This document shows, one piece after another, positions 26,310 through 34,369 of a stretch of 64,000 nucleotides of DNA. The notes below the pieces were generated by a model. It worked only from the letters and a program-made list of their open reading frames with translations, searched no databases and was not told the DNA's origin. Both the position numbers and the translations under genes were made by a program. The stretch's first letter is position 1. Every line of letters begins with the position of its first letter. The stretch is taken from the NCBI RefSeq assembly GCF_005405925.1, contig NZ_BJHV01000001.1, forward strand, positions 10,292,001 to 10,356,000, given 5' to 3'. The stretch comes from Streptomyces antimycoticus (GTDB lineage: Bacteria; Actinomycetota; Actinomycetes; Streptomycetales; Streptomycetaceae).

Positions 26310-26330
26310 GCACGGTACGATTCAGACCAT
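26310..26330 (-). promoter_or_regulatory. PadR operator copy at the padR start codon
   Basis: Read on the minus strand, this 21-bp site matches 19 of 21 bases of the site at 27234-27254 (core GTCTGAATCGTAC against GTCTGAATCATAC). It overlaps the first two bases of the padR ATG, so bound repressor would block transcription or translation of its own gene. Confidence 0.75.
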
Positions 26331-26904
26331 GTCAACACTCCGGCTCTCGACGACGTCGTACGTGGTTCTCGGGATGATCGCGATGCGTGGCCCGTCCACC
26401 CCCTACGACCTCAAGCGTGCGATCGGCCGGTCCGTGGGCTACTTCTGGAACTTCCCGCACGCTCAGCTGTATGCGGAGCCCAAGAGGCTTCAGGAGGCAG
26501 GGCTCCTGGATGTGCATGAGGAGGACACCGGGCGGCGGCGCAAGATCTACACGATCACCGAGGCGGGCGACGACGCGCTGCGGGGCTGGCTGGCCGAACC
26601 GGTCAAGGAGCACTTCGAGCTGCGCGACATCGCGGAGATCAAGCTGTTCTTCAACGAGTTGGCGGAGCCGGACGACGTGGCGCGCCTCGCCCGGGACCAG
26701 ATCGAGCAGCACGAGCGGCGCATCGCGGAGTACGAGGAGATGCGGCGCCGTTACGGCGGGATCGAAGAGGTTTCCAGCCGTATGGTCACCCTCGAACTCG
26801 GCCTCGGCATGGAATACGCCGCGCGCGACTTCTGGCGCGGTGTCCAGGCGCGCGTCGAACGTGGTGAGTTCTCGTCCGTGAAAGGGCGGCCGATGGCCCG
26901 GTAG
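26329..26904 (+). CDS. PadR family transcriptional repressor
   Basis: A 191-residue regulator of the PadR/VirR-like subfamily. The N-terminal winged helix (LSTTSYVVLGMIAMRGPSTP, YDLKRAIGRSVGYFWNFPHAQLY, EPKRLQEAGLLD) includes the RKIYTITEAG wing. A C-terminal helical dimerisation domain follows (IAEIKLFFNELA and a heptad-like ARDQIEQHERRIAEYEEMRRR). ATG 26329 gives the standard start; the frame upstream of it is non-coding in character. Family members repress phenolic-acid catabolism or stress genes and release DNA on binding aromatic ligands. Its operator recurs before the CoA-ligase and larA genes. Confidence 0.87.
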   Translation: MSTLRLSTTSYVVLGMIAMRGPSTPYDLKRAIGRSVGYFWNFPHAQLYAEPKRLQEAGLLDVHEEDTGRRRKIYTITEAGDDALRGWLAEPVKEHFELRDIAEIKLFFNELAEPDDVARLARDQIEQHERRIAEYEEMRRRYGGIEEVSSRMVTLELGLGMEYAARDFWRGVQARVERGEFSSVKGRPMAR

Positions 26905-27188
26905 GGCCATCACGCGCTGACGCGTCAACCACTCTCGCCGCACTTCGCGGCCTCCGTACGCCGCATCATCCCTTGACTTCCGGCCGCAGGCCACTTCGCG
27001 CTGGGCGGTTGCGTCACTCGCGCGTGCGACGCGCGGCGCCGTCACCCAGGCCCCGATGTGCCGTGACCGCCGCTTCCGAAGCGAGCATCGCACCGCGAAA
27101 TGCCCCCGAAGGCTGGGCCGGCCGGCTCCGCGCCACTTCCTTGCGCACGTGCCCGGAGGGGCGGGGTGTGCCGTCGTCGTCCGGACCG
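26905..27188. other. Intergenic stretch downstream of padR
   Basis: 284 bp without a supportable gene, between the padR stop and the ligase promoter. Frames here are shadow-like and I see no family resemblance or strong hairpin. Confidence 0.5.
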
Positions 27189-27217
27189 TTGACACGTCCC
27201 CCAGGTCGGCGTAGCTT
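27189..27217 (+). promoter_or_regulatory. Promoter of the CoA-ligase/Mo-hydroxylase operon
   Basis: TTGACA at 27189-27194, a 17-bp spacer and TAGCTT at 27212-27217: a good housekeeping-type promoter for an actinomycete. The operator starts exactly 22 bases after the first base of the -10. The larA promoter has the same geometry. Confidence 0.75.
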
Positions 27218-27233
27218 CCAACTCCAACCTCCA

Positions 27234-27273
27234 ATGGTCTGAATCATACGGTGCGCATAGCACCGTATGATTC
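27234..27273 (+). promoter_or_regulatory. PadR operator with perfect 14-bp inverted repeat
   Basis: The 21-bp site at 27234-27254 (core GTCTGAATCATAC) recurs at padR and larA. Here it also forms a perfect inverted repeat with GCACCGTATGATTC at 27260-27273 (left arm 27241-27254, 5-bp loop GCATA). The site lies just downstream of the -10 and ends 50 bases before the ligase ATG, a repressor road-block position. No T-run follows, so a terminator is unlikely. Confidence 0.8.
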
Positions 27274-27323
27274 GCAGCTTCTGCCGAGCACTGGTAGTCG
27301 CGTGTGGAACGGAGAGGACCGCG

Positions 27324-28877
27324 ATGGATCTGAGCACGGTTCTGCGCTGGACAGCCGAGCGCTATCCGCATCGCCGGGCGATCGGCGGCAGGACCCCGAT
27401 GACGTACAGAGAGTGGGACGCCCACACCAATCGGCTGGCACGGGCGATGGCCGAGCTCGGTGTCCGTCCGGGGGAACGGGTGGTGCTCCTGAGCACCGGA
27501 GGCGAGCCGCTGGCCAGCCTCCATCTGGCGGCGCAGAAGCTGGGTGCCGCCTCCGTCCCCCTGTCCTTCCGCTTCGGCGCTTCGGAACTCGCCTACTGCA
27601 TATCCGACGCGGAGCCGGCGCTGGTGATCGCGGACGACTCCACCTCGGCCATCGCACAGGAGGCACTCGGTGCCATCGAGGCGGTTCCGTGGATCCGCTC
27701 GGGAGACCCGGTCGAGGCGACGATCGAACGCCTGGCGCGCACCCAGCCGGACGGACCGCTCGACGTCCAGGTGTCCGAGCAGGACATCAGCGTCATGCTC
27801 TACACCTCGGGGACCACGGGCAGGCCCAAGGGTGTGCCACGCACGCACAGCGCCGAGTACCACGCCTCGGTCGCCCACCTGCTGCAGAGCGGACAGTCAC
27901 TCTTCGACACGACGCTCGGCGTGATGCCGCTGTTTCACACCATGGGGCTGCGCACGCTCATCTCCACCGTCGTCGCCGCGGGCACCTGGGTTCCCCAGAC
28001 GAAGTTCGACGCCGAGGAGATGCTCGGCCTCATCGCCGATGAGGAGATCAGCTCGCTCTACCTGGTGCCCACGATCTACTGGTCGCTGTTGCGCACCGGC
28101 CGCCTGGAGCAAGCCACATCCGTACGCAAGCTGGCCTATGCCGGCGCTGCGATGACTCCGACGCTGGTGGAGCAGTTGGTGGACACGCTGCGGCCGGAGT
28201 CCTTCGTCAACCACTTCGGCAGCACCGAGATCTACACCTTCACCATCGGGACCGACGTCATCGGGAAGCCGGGATGTGCGGGCCGGGCCGGGATCTTCTC
28301 CCGGGTCCGCCTGGTGGAGCCGGTTCCGGACGCCTCGCCCGACGCCGAGGTGGCACCGGGCGAGCAGGGGCAGATCGCGGTCTCCATGCGGAACCCGGAC
28401 GCCTTCGCCGGCTACTGGCGCCGGCCCGACGCGAACGCCAAGTCGATTCGCGGTGGCTGGTACTTCCCCGGTGACCTCGCCGTCGCCGACGAGGACGGCG
28501 ACCTGTGGGTCACCGGACGCGTCGATGACATGATCAACTCTGGCGGCGAGAACCTCTATCCGGACGAGATCGAGGACAAGCTGATCGGCTGTCCGGTGAT
28601 CAGCGAAGTCGTCGTCGTCGGGCTCCCCGACGATCGTTGGGGACAGGCCGCCACCGCCTTCTTCGTCCCCGAGAGCGGGGCGACCCCCGACCACGCGCTG
28701 GCGGAGCTGCACTCCTATGTGCGCGAGGGCTCCGGACTGCCGTCCCTCAAACGCCCCAAGCGGCTCATCGCCGTCGAAGAAATCCCGAAGTCGGGCGCCG
28801 GCAAGATCCTCCGCCGCCGGCTGAGCTCCGGCGACTACCACTCGCTGGCCGACAGCGACACCGCGACAGACAGGTGA
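27324..28877 (+). CDS. Aryl/acyl-CoA ligase (AMP-forming)
   Basis: A 517-residue ANL enzyme, full length for an acid:CoA ligase. Motifs are VMLYTSGTTGRPKGVPRTH (A3), NHFGSTEIYTF (A5), GWYFPGDLAVADEDG (A7), VTGRVDDMINSGGENLYPDEIE (A8, split here as TGRVDDMINSGGE and NLYPDEIED) and PKSGAGKILRR with the catalytic lysine (A10). GGAGAGG precedes ATG 27324. The overall character is that of benzoate/hydroxybenzoate- or chlorobenzoate-CoA ligases. As first gene of the PadR-controlled operon it should activate the aromatic or hydroxy-acid substrate before hydroxylation. Exact substrate unknown. Confidence 0.85.
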   Translation: MDLSTVLRWTAERYPHRRAIGGRTPMTYREWDAHTNRLARAMAELGVRPGERVVLLSTGGEPLASLHLAAQKLGAASVPLSFRFGASELAYCISDAEPALVIADDSTSAIAQEALGAIEAVPWIRSGDPVEATIERLARTQPDGPLDVQVSEQDISVMLYTSGTTGRPKGVPRTHSAEYHASVAHLLQSGQSLFDTTLGVMPLFHTMGLRTLISTVVAAGTWVPQTKFDAEEMLGLIADEEISSLYLVPTIYWSLLRTGRLEQATSVRKLAYAGAAMTPTLVEQLVDTLRPESFVNHFGSTEIYTFTIGTDVIGKPGCAGRAGIFSRVRLVEPVPDASPDAEVAPGEQGQIAVSMRNPDAFAGYWRRPDANAKSIRGGWYFPGDLAVADEDGDLWVTGRVDDMINSGGENLYPDEIEDKLIGCPVISEVVVVGLPDDRWGQAATAFFVPESGATPDHALAELHSYVREGSGLPSLKRPKRLIAVEEIPKSGAGKILRRRLSSGDYHSLADSDTATDR

Positions 28878-28882
28878 ACCAC

Positions 28883-31315
28883 GTGACCGCGACCATGGGA
28901 CGGACGGGCCCGCCGACCGCACGGATCGAGGACCCCGCGCTGCTCACCGGCCGAGGCCGTTTCCTCGACGATCTCGACCCGCTGCCGGGCACACTGACCG
29001 CCGCCGTCGTCCGGAGCCCGCACCCTCACGCCCGCATCCGCGGTGTGAATCTCGAACGGGCGCGGCGGCACCCCGGTGTGGCCGCCGTGATCGGTCCCGA
29101 TGAGGTCACCGCGACATTGCGGCCGTTCCCGCTCTCCCTCAAGACGCCCATGCCGTACTACCCGACGGGCACCGACAAGGTCCGATTCGTCGGTGAACCG
29201 GTCGCCGTGGTGGTGGCGGGGGACCGCTACCTCGCGGAGGACGCCGCCGAACTCGTCGAGATCGACTACGACCCGCTGCCCCCGGTGGTCGATGTCGAAA
29301 AGGCGCTCCTGCCCGACGCCCCGCGACTGCACGAGGGCGCCGACAGCAATGTGGCGACCGATCGAACCTTCGAATTCGGTGATGTGGACGGCTGCTTCGC
29401 CACCGCCCACCACGTGGTGAAGGGCAAGTACACCTTCCCGCGGTACTCCTCGACCCCGATGGAGTGCTACGCGGTCATCGCGCAATGGCAGGACGAGGCC
29501 GACGGACCGGCCGTTCAGGCGTGGGCGAACTTCCACGGCCCGTTCTCCATGGTTCCGGTGCTGGCGGGGGCGCTGGGCGTACCCGCCTCGCGCGTCCGGC
29601 TGATGATCCCGTCCGACAACGGCGGCAGCTTCGGCATCAAGGCCGGCATCTACCCCTACGTGGCCCTGATGGCGCTGGCCAGCAAGCACGCCGGCCGCCC
29701 GGTGCGCTGGACCGAGGACCGCATCGAGCACATGCTCGCCAGCTCCGCCGGATCCGACCGCGTGATGTGGTTCGAAGCGGCGGTCTCAGCCGACGGCAAG
29801 GTGCGGGCGCTCAGCGCGGACCTGGTGGACAATGTCGGCGCGTATCTCCGCCCTCCGGAGCCCAGCACGCTGTACCGCTGCTTCGGCAACGTCACCGGCG
29901 CGTACACGATCGACGCCGTGCGGATCCGCTCCCGCGCGGTCGTGACCAACAAGACACCCACCGGACTCAACCGTGGATTCGGCGGTCAGCAGCTGTACTT
30001 CGGCCTGGAACGGCTGATGGACAAGATCGCCGGGGTCTGCGGTCTGGACCCGGTCGAGCTGCGGCAGCGCAACTTCGTCGACAGTGAGGCATTCCCCTAC
30101 GCCACTCCGACCGGCGGCATCTACGACTCGGGCGACTACCAGCGCGCCATGGACATGCTGCTGAAGAACGCCGACTACCAGGCGCTGCGGGAACAGCAGC
30201 GTGCGGCGCGTGAGCGCGGCGAATACTACGGCATCGGCGTCGCCACCATCGTCGACCCGTCGGCGACCAACATCGGCTATGTGAGCTTGGCCACCCCGGC
30301 CGAGCAGCGTACGGCGAGGCGCGGCAAGTCCGGCTCCACCGAGCACGTGCGCGTCAGCGTCGACCTCAACGGCATCGTGTCCGTCCTGCTGGGCACCGTG
30401 CCACAGGGACAGGGGCACGCCACGGTGGCACAGGCCGTGGTCGCCGAACAGCTCGGGCTGCCGCTGGATCAGGTCCGTCCGGTGGTCGAGATGGACACCG
30501 CCACCACCCCCTGGACGGTGACCTCCGGTAGCTATTCGTCGCGGTTCGCCCCCTTGCTGACCAGCGCACTGGTCGAAGCCAGTGAAAAACTCGCAGAGAC
30601 CGTCAAGGTCGCCGGTGCCACCTTGCTGGACGTCCGTCCGGACGAGGTGGAACTCGCCGACGGGCACATCCGGGTCCGGGACGAGCCCGAGCGGGCGGCG
30701 CTGTTCCGGCACGCGGCCGGGCTGGTCCACTGGGACCCCGGTGCGCTGCCCGAGGGCACCACCGCGCGGCTGTACGAGGAGGCCGCCTTCACGCCCCCTC
30801 AGTCGAAGGCCGCAAGCAGAAGCGATCAGATCAACTCGAGCCTGTGTTACGGATTCGTCGCCGAGCTCGTCACCGTACGCATCGACGCCGAGACCCGGCA
30901 GCTCCGGCTCGACCAGGTGGTGACCGTCCACGACCCGGGCACCATCCTCAACCACACGCTCCTCGAAGGCCAGATCCACGGCGCGCTCGCACACGCCATA
31001 GGCGGCTCGATGTTCGAGGAGATGCGCTACACCGACGCCGGGCAACCGACGGCGACCTTCATGGACTATCTCTGCCCCACCACGGCGGAGACGCGGTACG
31101 CGCTCAACAGTGACCACCTCGAGACGCCCTCCCCGCTCACCCGCCTCGGCGCGAAGGGGTGCGGCGAGGGCAGCAGCATGAGCCTTCCCGCGGCGATCGC
31201 GGGCGCGGTCGCCGACGCGCTCGCTCCGGCGGGTGTGGACATCACCACCCTTCCCCTCCACGGCAACGTACTCAACGAGCTGCTCAACGGCAGTGACAGC
31301 GAAAGGGACCTGTGA
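28883..31315 (+). CDS. Molybdenum hydroxylase large subunit (xanthine dehydrogenase/CoxL family)
   Basis: An 810-residue Mo-cytosine-dinucleotide-binding subunit. It starts with the ARIEDPALLTGRGRFLDDL entry of the hammerhead domain. NVGAYLRPPEP and TGLNRGFGGQQLYFGLERLMD are at the Mo-binding domain 1 region. VLLGTVPQGQGHATVAQAV is the Q-loop. The catalytic glutamate is in RLGAKGCGEGSSMSLPAAIAGAV near the C-terminus. There is no CO-dehydrogenase active-site Cys loop (AYRCSFR), so it is a form II/hydroxylase type. The GTG at 28883 has ACAGGTG upstream; a GTG at 28874 overlapping the ligase stop is the alternative. It works with the FAD and FeS subunits encoded at 32105 and 32998. Confidence 0.87.
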   Translation: MTATMGRTGPPTARIEDPALLTGRGRFLDDLDPLPGTLTAAVVRSPHPHARIRGVNLERARRHPGVAAVIGPDEVTATLRPFPLSLKTPMPYYPTGTDKVRFVGEPVAVVVAGDRYLAEDAAELVEIDYDPLPPVVDVEKALLPDAPRLHEGADSNVATDRTFEFGDVDGCFATAHHVVKGKYTFPRYSSTPMECYAVIAQWQDEADGPAVQAWANFHGPFSMVPVLAGALGVPASRVRLMIPSDNGGSFGIKAGIYPYVALMALASKHAGRPVRWTEDRIEHMLASSAGSDRVMWFEAAVSADGKVRALSADLVDNVGAYLRPPEPSTLYRCFGNVTGAYTIDAVRIRSRAVVTNKTPTGLNRGFGGQQLYFGLERLMDKIAGVCGLDPVELRQRNFVDSEAFPYATPTGGIYDSGDYQRAMDMLLKNADYQALREQQRAARERGEYYGIGVATIVDPSATNIGYVSLATPAEQRTARRGKSGSTEHVRVSVDLNGIVSVLLGTVPQGQGHATVAQAVVAEQLGLPLDQVRPVVEMDTATTPWTVTSGSYSSRFAPLLTSALVEASEKLAETVKVAGATLLDVRPDEVELADGHIRVRDEPERAALFRHAAGLVHWDPGALPEGTTARLYEEAAFTPPQSKAASRSDQINSSLCYGFVAELVTVRIDAETRQLRLDQVVTVHDPGTILNHTLLEGQIHGALAHAIGGSMFEEMRYTDAGQPTATFMDYLCPTTAETRYALNSDHLETPSPLTRLGAKGCGEGSSMSLPAAIAGAVADALAPAGVDITTLPLHGNVLNELLNGSDSERDL

Positions 31316-31316
31316 C

Positions 31317-32096
31317 ATGGCACTGACCGGAGGCCAGATCAGGCTGGACCGCGGCCACGACGGACGTGTCGCCTACCTGACCCTCGATCATGGCAAGTAC
31401 AACATCGTCACCATGGAGACCCGCCAGGTGATGGCCGACCGCTTCGCCGAGGTCGACGCGGACCAGGACATCCAGGCGGTGGTCATCCGGGCCGAGGGCG
31501 AGCACTTCACCTCGGGTGGCGACATCGCCGGCTTCATGGAGGTGGAGCCTGCCGACCTCACCGACCTGGGTCAGGACATCACGGCTCCGTCCCGCAGCCC
31601 GAAGCCGGTCATCACCGCGGTCGACGGCTACTGCTTCGGTGTCGGTTTCGAGCTCGCGCTGTCCACGGACATCCGTATCGCCACCGAACGCAGCCAGTTC
31701 GCCCTTCCGGAGATGCGCCTGGGCATGATCCCCGGCTCCGGCGGCACCCAGCGCCTCGCCCGGCTCATCGGTCTCTCCCGTGCCAAGTACCACGTCATGA
31801 CGGCCACCCGCATCACGGCGCGGCAGGCCGGGGACTGGGGCCTGGTGTCGGCCGTGGTGCCCGATCGCGTGGCGCTGGACGCGGAGGTCGAGCGGGTGCT
31901 GAAGACCATGCTGGGCTACTCGCCACTGGCCTTGCGCACCGCCAAGGAGGTCCTCGACAAGGGGGTCGACGCACCGCTCTACTCCGGGATCGAGCTGGAG
32001 CGCAAGGCGTACGCGATGCTGCGGTCGAGCCACGACTTCGCCGAGGGCGTCGCCGCGTTCGGCGAGAAGCGTGCCCCGAAGTTCCAGGGCCGGTGA
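31317..32096 (+). CDS. Enoyl-CoA hydratase/isomerase family protein
   Basis: A 259-residue crotonase-fold enzyme. The oxyanion segments are EGEHFTSGGDIAGF and DGYCFGVGFELALSTDIRIA. Both catalytic glutamates of classical hydratases are present (FELAL and LPEMRLGMIPGSGGTQRL). The ATG lies two bases after the large-subunit stop. Its insertion between the Mo-hydroxylase subunit genes argues that it acts on the CoA ester made by the first gene. It could hydrate a side chain or open a hydroxylated ring. Confidence 0.86.
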   Translation: MALTGGQIRLDRGHDGRVAYLTLDHGKYNIVTMETRQVMADRFAEVDADQDIQAVVIRAEGEHFTSGGDIAGFMEVEPADLTDLGQDITAPSRSPKPVITAVDGYCFGVGFELALSTDIRIATERSQFALPEMRLGMIPGSGGTQRLARLIGLSRAKYHVMTATRITARQAGDWGLVSAVVPDRVALDAEVERVLKTMLGYSPLALRTAKEVLDKGVDAPLYSGIELERKAYAMLRSSHDFAEGVAAFGEKRAPKFQGR

Positions 32097-32104
32097 TCTG
32101 ATCC

Positions 32105-32986
32105 ATGAAAGCCGCACCGTTCGCCTACGTTCGTCCCTCGCGTCTGTCCGACGCGGTCGCCGAGCTGGCGGAGACCCGCGGGGGCGGCAAGGTCATCGCG
32201 GGTGGGCAGTCGCTGGCACCGGTGCTCGCCATGCGGCTCGCCCGCCCCGACACGCTGATCGACATCAACTCGATCGAAGAACTCGGGGCGCTGACCCGCT
32301 CCGGGTCGGCGCTGCACATCGGCGCGGTCGTACGGCAGCGCCGTGTGGAGCGGGACCCGCTCAGCGGAAGTGTTCCCTTGCTGCGCCTGGCGCTGCCCTG
32401 GGTGGGCCACCGCGAACTGCGCAGCCGGGGGACGGTGTGCGGCAGTCTCGCCCACGCCGACCCGGCCGCCGAGCTGCCCGCCGTGGCCTGCTGCCTCGAC
32501 GCGGAGTTGACGCTGACCGGGCCGAGTGGCCACCGGCGCGTGTCCGCCCGGGAGTTCTTCCACGGCGCGATGACCACCGCGCTGACCCCCGACGAGATCC
32601 TCACCTCCGTACGGCTGCCCGTGGCCGCCGAGGGGGACGGGTTCGGATTCGCCGAAATCGCCCGACGCCATGGCGACTTCGCGCTCGCGGGCGTCGCCGT
32701 GCGGGTACGTCTGCGCGCCGGCCGTCCGGAGGCGACGCTGACCGCGTTCGGCGTGTCCGACCGGCCGGTCACCCGTGACGTCTCCGAGCAGCTCGCCGCC
32801 GCGGTCACCGGCAGCGGCGACGCGTCCGCGGACCGGCTCAAGGGGCCGCTCTCCGCTGTCGCCGACGAGATCGTCGACACCGACGGCGACATCCACGCAT
32901 CCAGGGACTACCGGCGCCGGCTGCTTCTCGCCCTGGCCGGCCGGGAGCTGTCCAAGGCTTACGAGCGCGCCCGCGACGGCGCTTAG
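32105..32986 (+). CDS. Molybdenum hydroxylase FAD-binding subunit (CoxM family)
   Basis: A 293-residue medium subunit with two FAD-contact motifs of the family, VIAGGQSLAPVLAMRLA (about 30-46) and RSRGTVCGSLAHADPAAELP (about 103-122), and a CO-dehydrogenase-flavoprotein C-terminal domain. No extra 4Fe-4S insert is seen, so it is unlike the 4-hydroxybenzoyl-CoA reductase beta subunit. It lies nine bases after the hydratase and before the FeS subunit. Confidence 0.87.
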   Translation: MKAAPFAYVRPSRLSDAVAELAETRGGGKVIAGGQSLAPVLAMRLARPDTLIDINSIEELGALTRSGSALHIGAVVRQRRVERDPLSGSVPLLRLALPWVGHRELRSRGTVCGSLAHADPAAELPAVACCLDAELTLTGPSGHRRVSAREFFHGAMTTALTPDEILTSVRLPVAAEGDGFGFAEIARRHGDFALAGVAVRVRLRAGRPEATLTAFGVSDRPVTRDVSEQLAAAVTGSGDASADRLKGPLSAVADEIVDTDGDIHASRDYRRRLLLALAGRELSKAYERARDGA

Positions 32987-32997
32987 GAGGTGGCCAC

Positions 32998-34263
32998 GTG
33001 ACCGTCAACGAAGCCGTGCCCCGCGGTGAGGGGGCGCCCTTCACACCGCGCCCGGTGAAGGCGGGCGCGGACGATCCGGTCGAGGTCCGCATGACCGTCA
33101 ACGGGACGCCCACGGCGCTCAGCCTCCCGGCGCGGGTCACCCTCGCCGACGCGCTGCGTGACCACCTCGGCCTCACCGGTACGCATGTCGGTTGCGAGCA
33201 CGGGGTCTGCGGTATGTGCACCGTGCTCGTCGACGGCGAGGCCGCCCGCGCCTGTCTGCTGTTCGCCGTGCAGCTGGACGGGGCGGACATCGTCACCGTC
33301 GAGGGCCTGGGACGACCCGAGGCCCTGCACCCGCTGCAGGAGTCGTTCGGGCGTCACCACGCCCTGCAGTGTGGCTTCTGCACCCCCGGATTCCTGATGA
33401 GCTCCTACGACCTGCTGACCAACCAGCCGGACGTCACCGAGGAGGAGCTGCCGGAGGAGCTGTCGGGCGTCATCTGCCGCTGCACCGGGTACCGGAACAT
33501 CCTCACCGCGGTGGACGAGACCCGGCGCGCACACCCCGAGGGCGTCCCCGCGCCGGGCAACTGCGGGCGCACGGCGCTCGTCGGCCGTGCCGGGCAGGGC
33601 GCGGACGCGTCCGACGGCCCGGACGAGACCGAGAACGCGGCGTCGTCGGGCACCCAGGACATCGTGCTGCCGGGTGGCGATCCCACGATCGCGGTGCGGA
33701 TCACCACGGGGATCGACCTGCCCGAGGACAGGGTCTGGGGCGTTCTCGACGACATCCACCTGCTGGCGCGTTGTCTGCCGGGCGCGGAGCTCACCGATGA
33801 CTACGGCCATGGCCACTACGCGGGCCGGGCCCGGGTCTCCGTGGGACCGGTCAAACTGACGTTCAACGGGGTGGCGCAGATCCTCGAACACGACCGCGCG
33901 GCCGGTCGGCTGCGGGCCATCGCGCAAGGGCAGGACACCGGTGGAGCGCAGACACAGGCGGACATCACCCTGACCACCGAGGCCACGGAGACCGGCACCG
34001 CCATGCACGCCGACGCCAAGGTCTATCTCACCGGCCGCATCGCCCAGTTCGGGCGCGCTCTCGCCGGTGACGTCAGCCGCCGGATGTTCGAGCAGTTCGC
34101 CGACGCCGTCACCGAAGCGGCGGCATCCGGGCAGGCCCCGTCCGGCCCGGTGAAGGCCCCCAGCGCCTTGAGCCTGGTGTTCGCCCCCCTGCTCGACCGC
34201 GTCAAGCGGCTGCTGCGCAGGGGCGGAAGGCGTCGGCGCGGCGGCCGCGAGAAGGAGCGTTAG
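32998..34263 (+). CDS. Fused CoxS (2Fe-2S) - CoxG (SRPBCC) protein
   Basis: A 421-residue fusion. Residues about 28-190 are a complete small FeS subunit. The plant-type 2Fe-2S cluster has C66, C71 and C74 (CEHGVCGMC) plus C86; the second cluster has CGFCTPGF and CRCTGYRNI. After an acidic linker (about 190-218), residues about 225-370 form a CoxG-type SRPBCC domain (PEDRVWGVLDDIHLLARCLP, GRARVSVGPVKLTFNG). The end is a basic tail (KRLLRRGGRRRRGGREKER) that could bind membrane lipid. In CO-dehydrogenase systems CoxG is a separate protein that recruits the enzyme to the membrane. TAGGAGG precedes the GTG start. Confidence 0.85.
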   Translation: MTVNEAVPRGEGAPFTPRPVKAGADDPVEVRMTVNGTPTALSLPARVTLADALRDHLGLTGTHVGCEHGVCGMCTVLVDGEAARACLLFAVQLDGADIVTVEGLGRPEALHPLQESFGRHHALQCGFCTPGFLMSSYDLLTNQPDVTEEELPEELSGVICRCTGYRNILTAVDETRRAHPEGVPAPGNCGRTALVGRAGQGADASDGPDETENAASSGTQDIVLPGGDPTIAVRITTGIDLPEDRVWGVLDDIHLLARCLPGAELTDDYGHGHYAGRARVSVGPVKLTFNGVAQILEHDRAAGRLRAIAQGQDTGGAQTQADITLTTEATETGTAMHADAKVYLTGRIAQFGRALAGDVSRRMFEQFADAVTEAAASGQAPSGPVKAPSALSLVFAPLLDRVKRLLRRGGRRRRGGREKER

Positions 34264-34369
34264 GACCCAGGTGTTAGTGCCACCCCTCGTCGCCGACCGC
34301 GACGCCCCCGGATTCCCGCCGAAGCCACGGGGCCCACCCACATCACACTCCGACATCGAGGAGAGCACC

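Noticed and set aside
27241..27273. The 14-bp perfect inverted repeat as a transcription terminator
   Set aside because: It lies between a good promoter and the gene it serves, has no following U-run, and its left arm recurs as a site at padR and larA, so an operator is the better reading.
27267..27323. Upstream TTG/ATG starts for the CoA ligase
   Set aside because: They would place the N-terminus inside the operator; ATG 27324 has GGAGAGG and the family-typical start.
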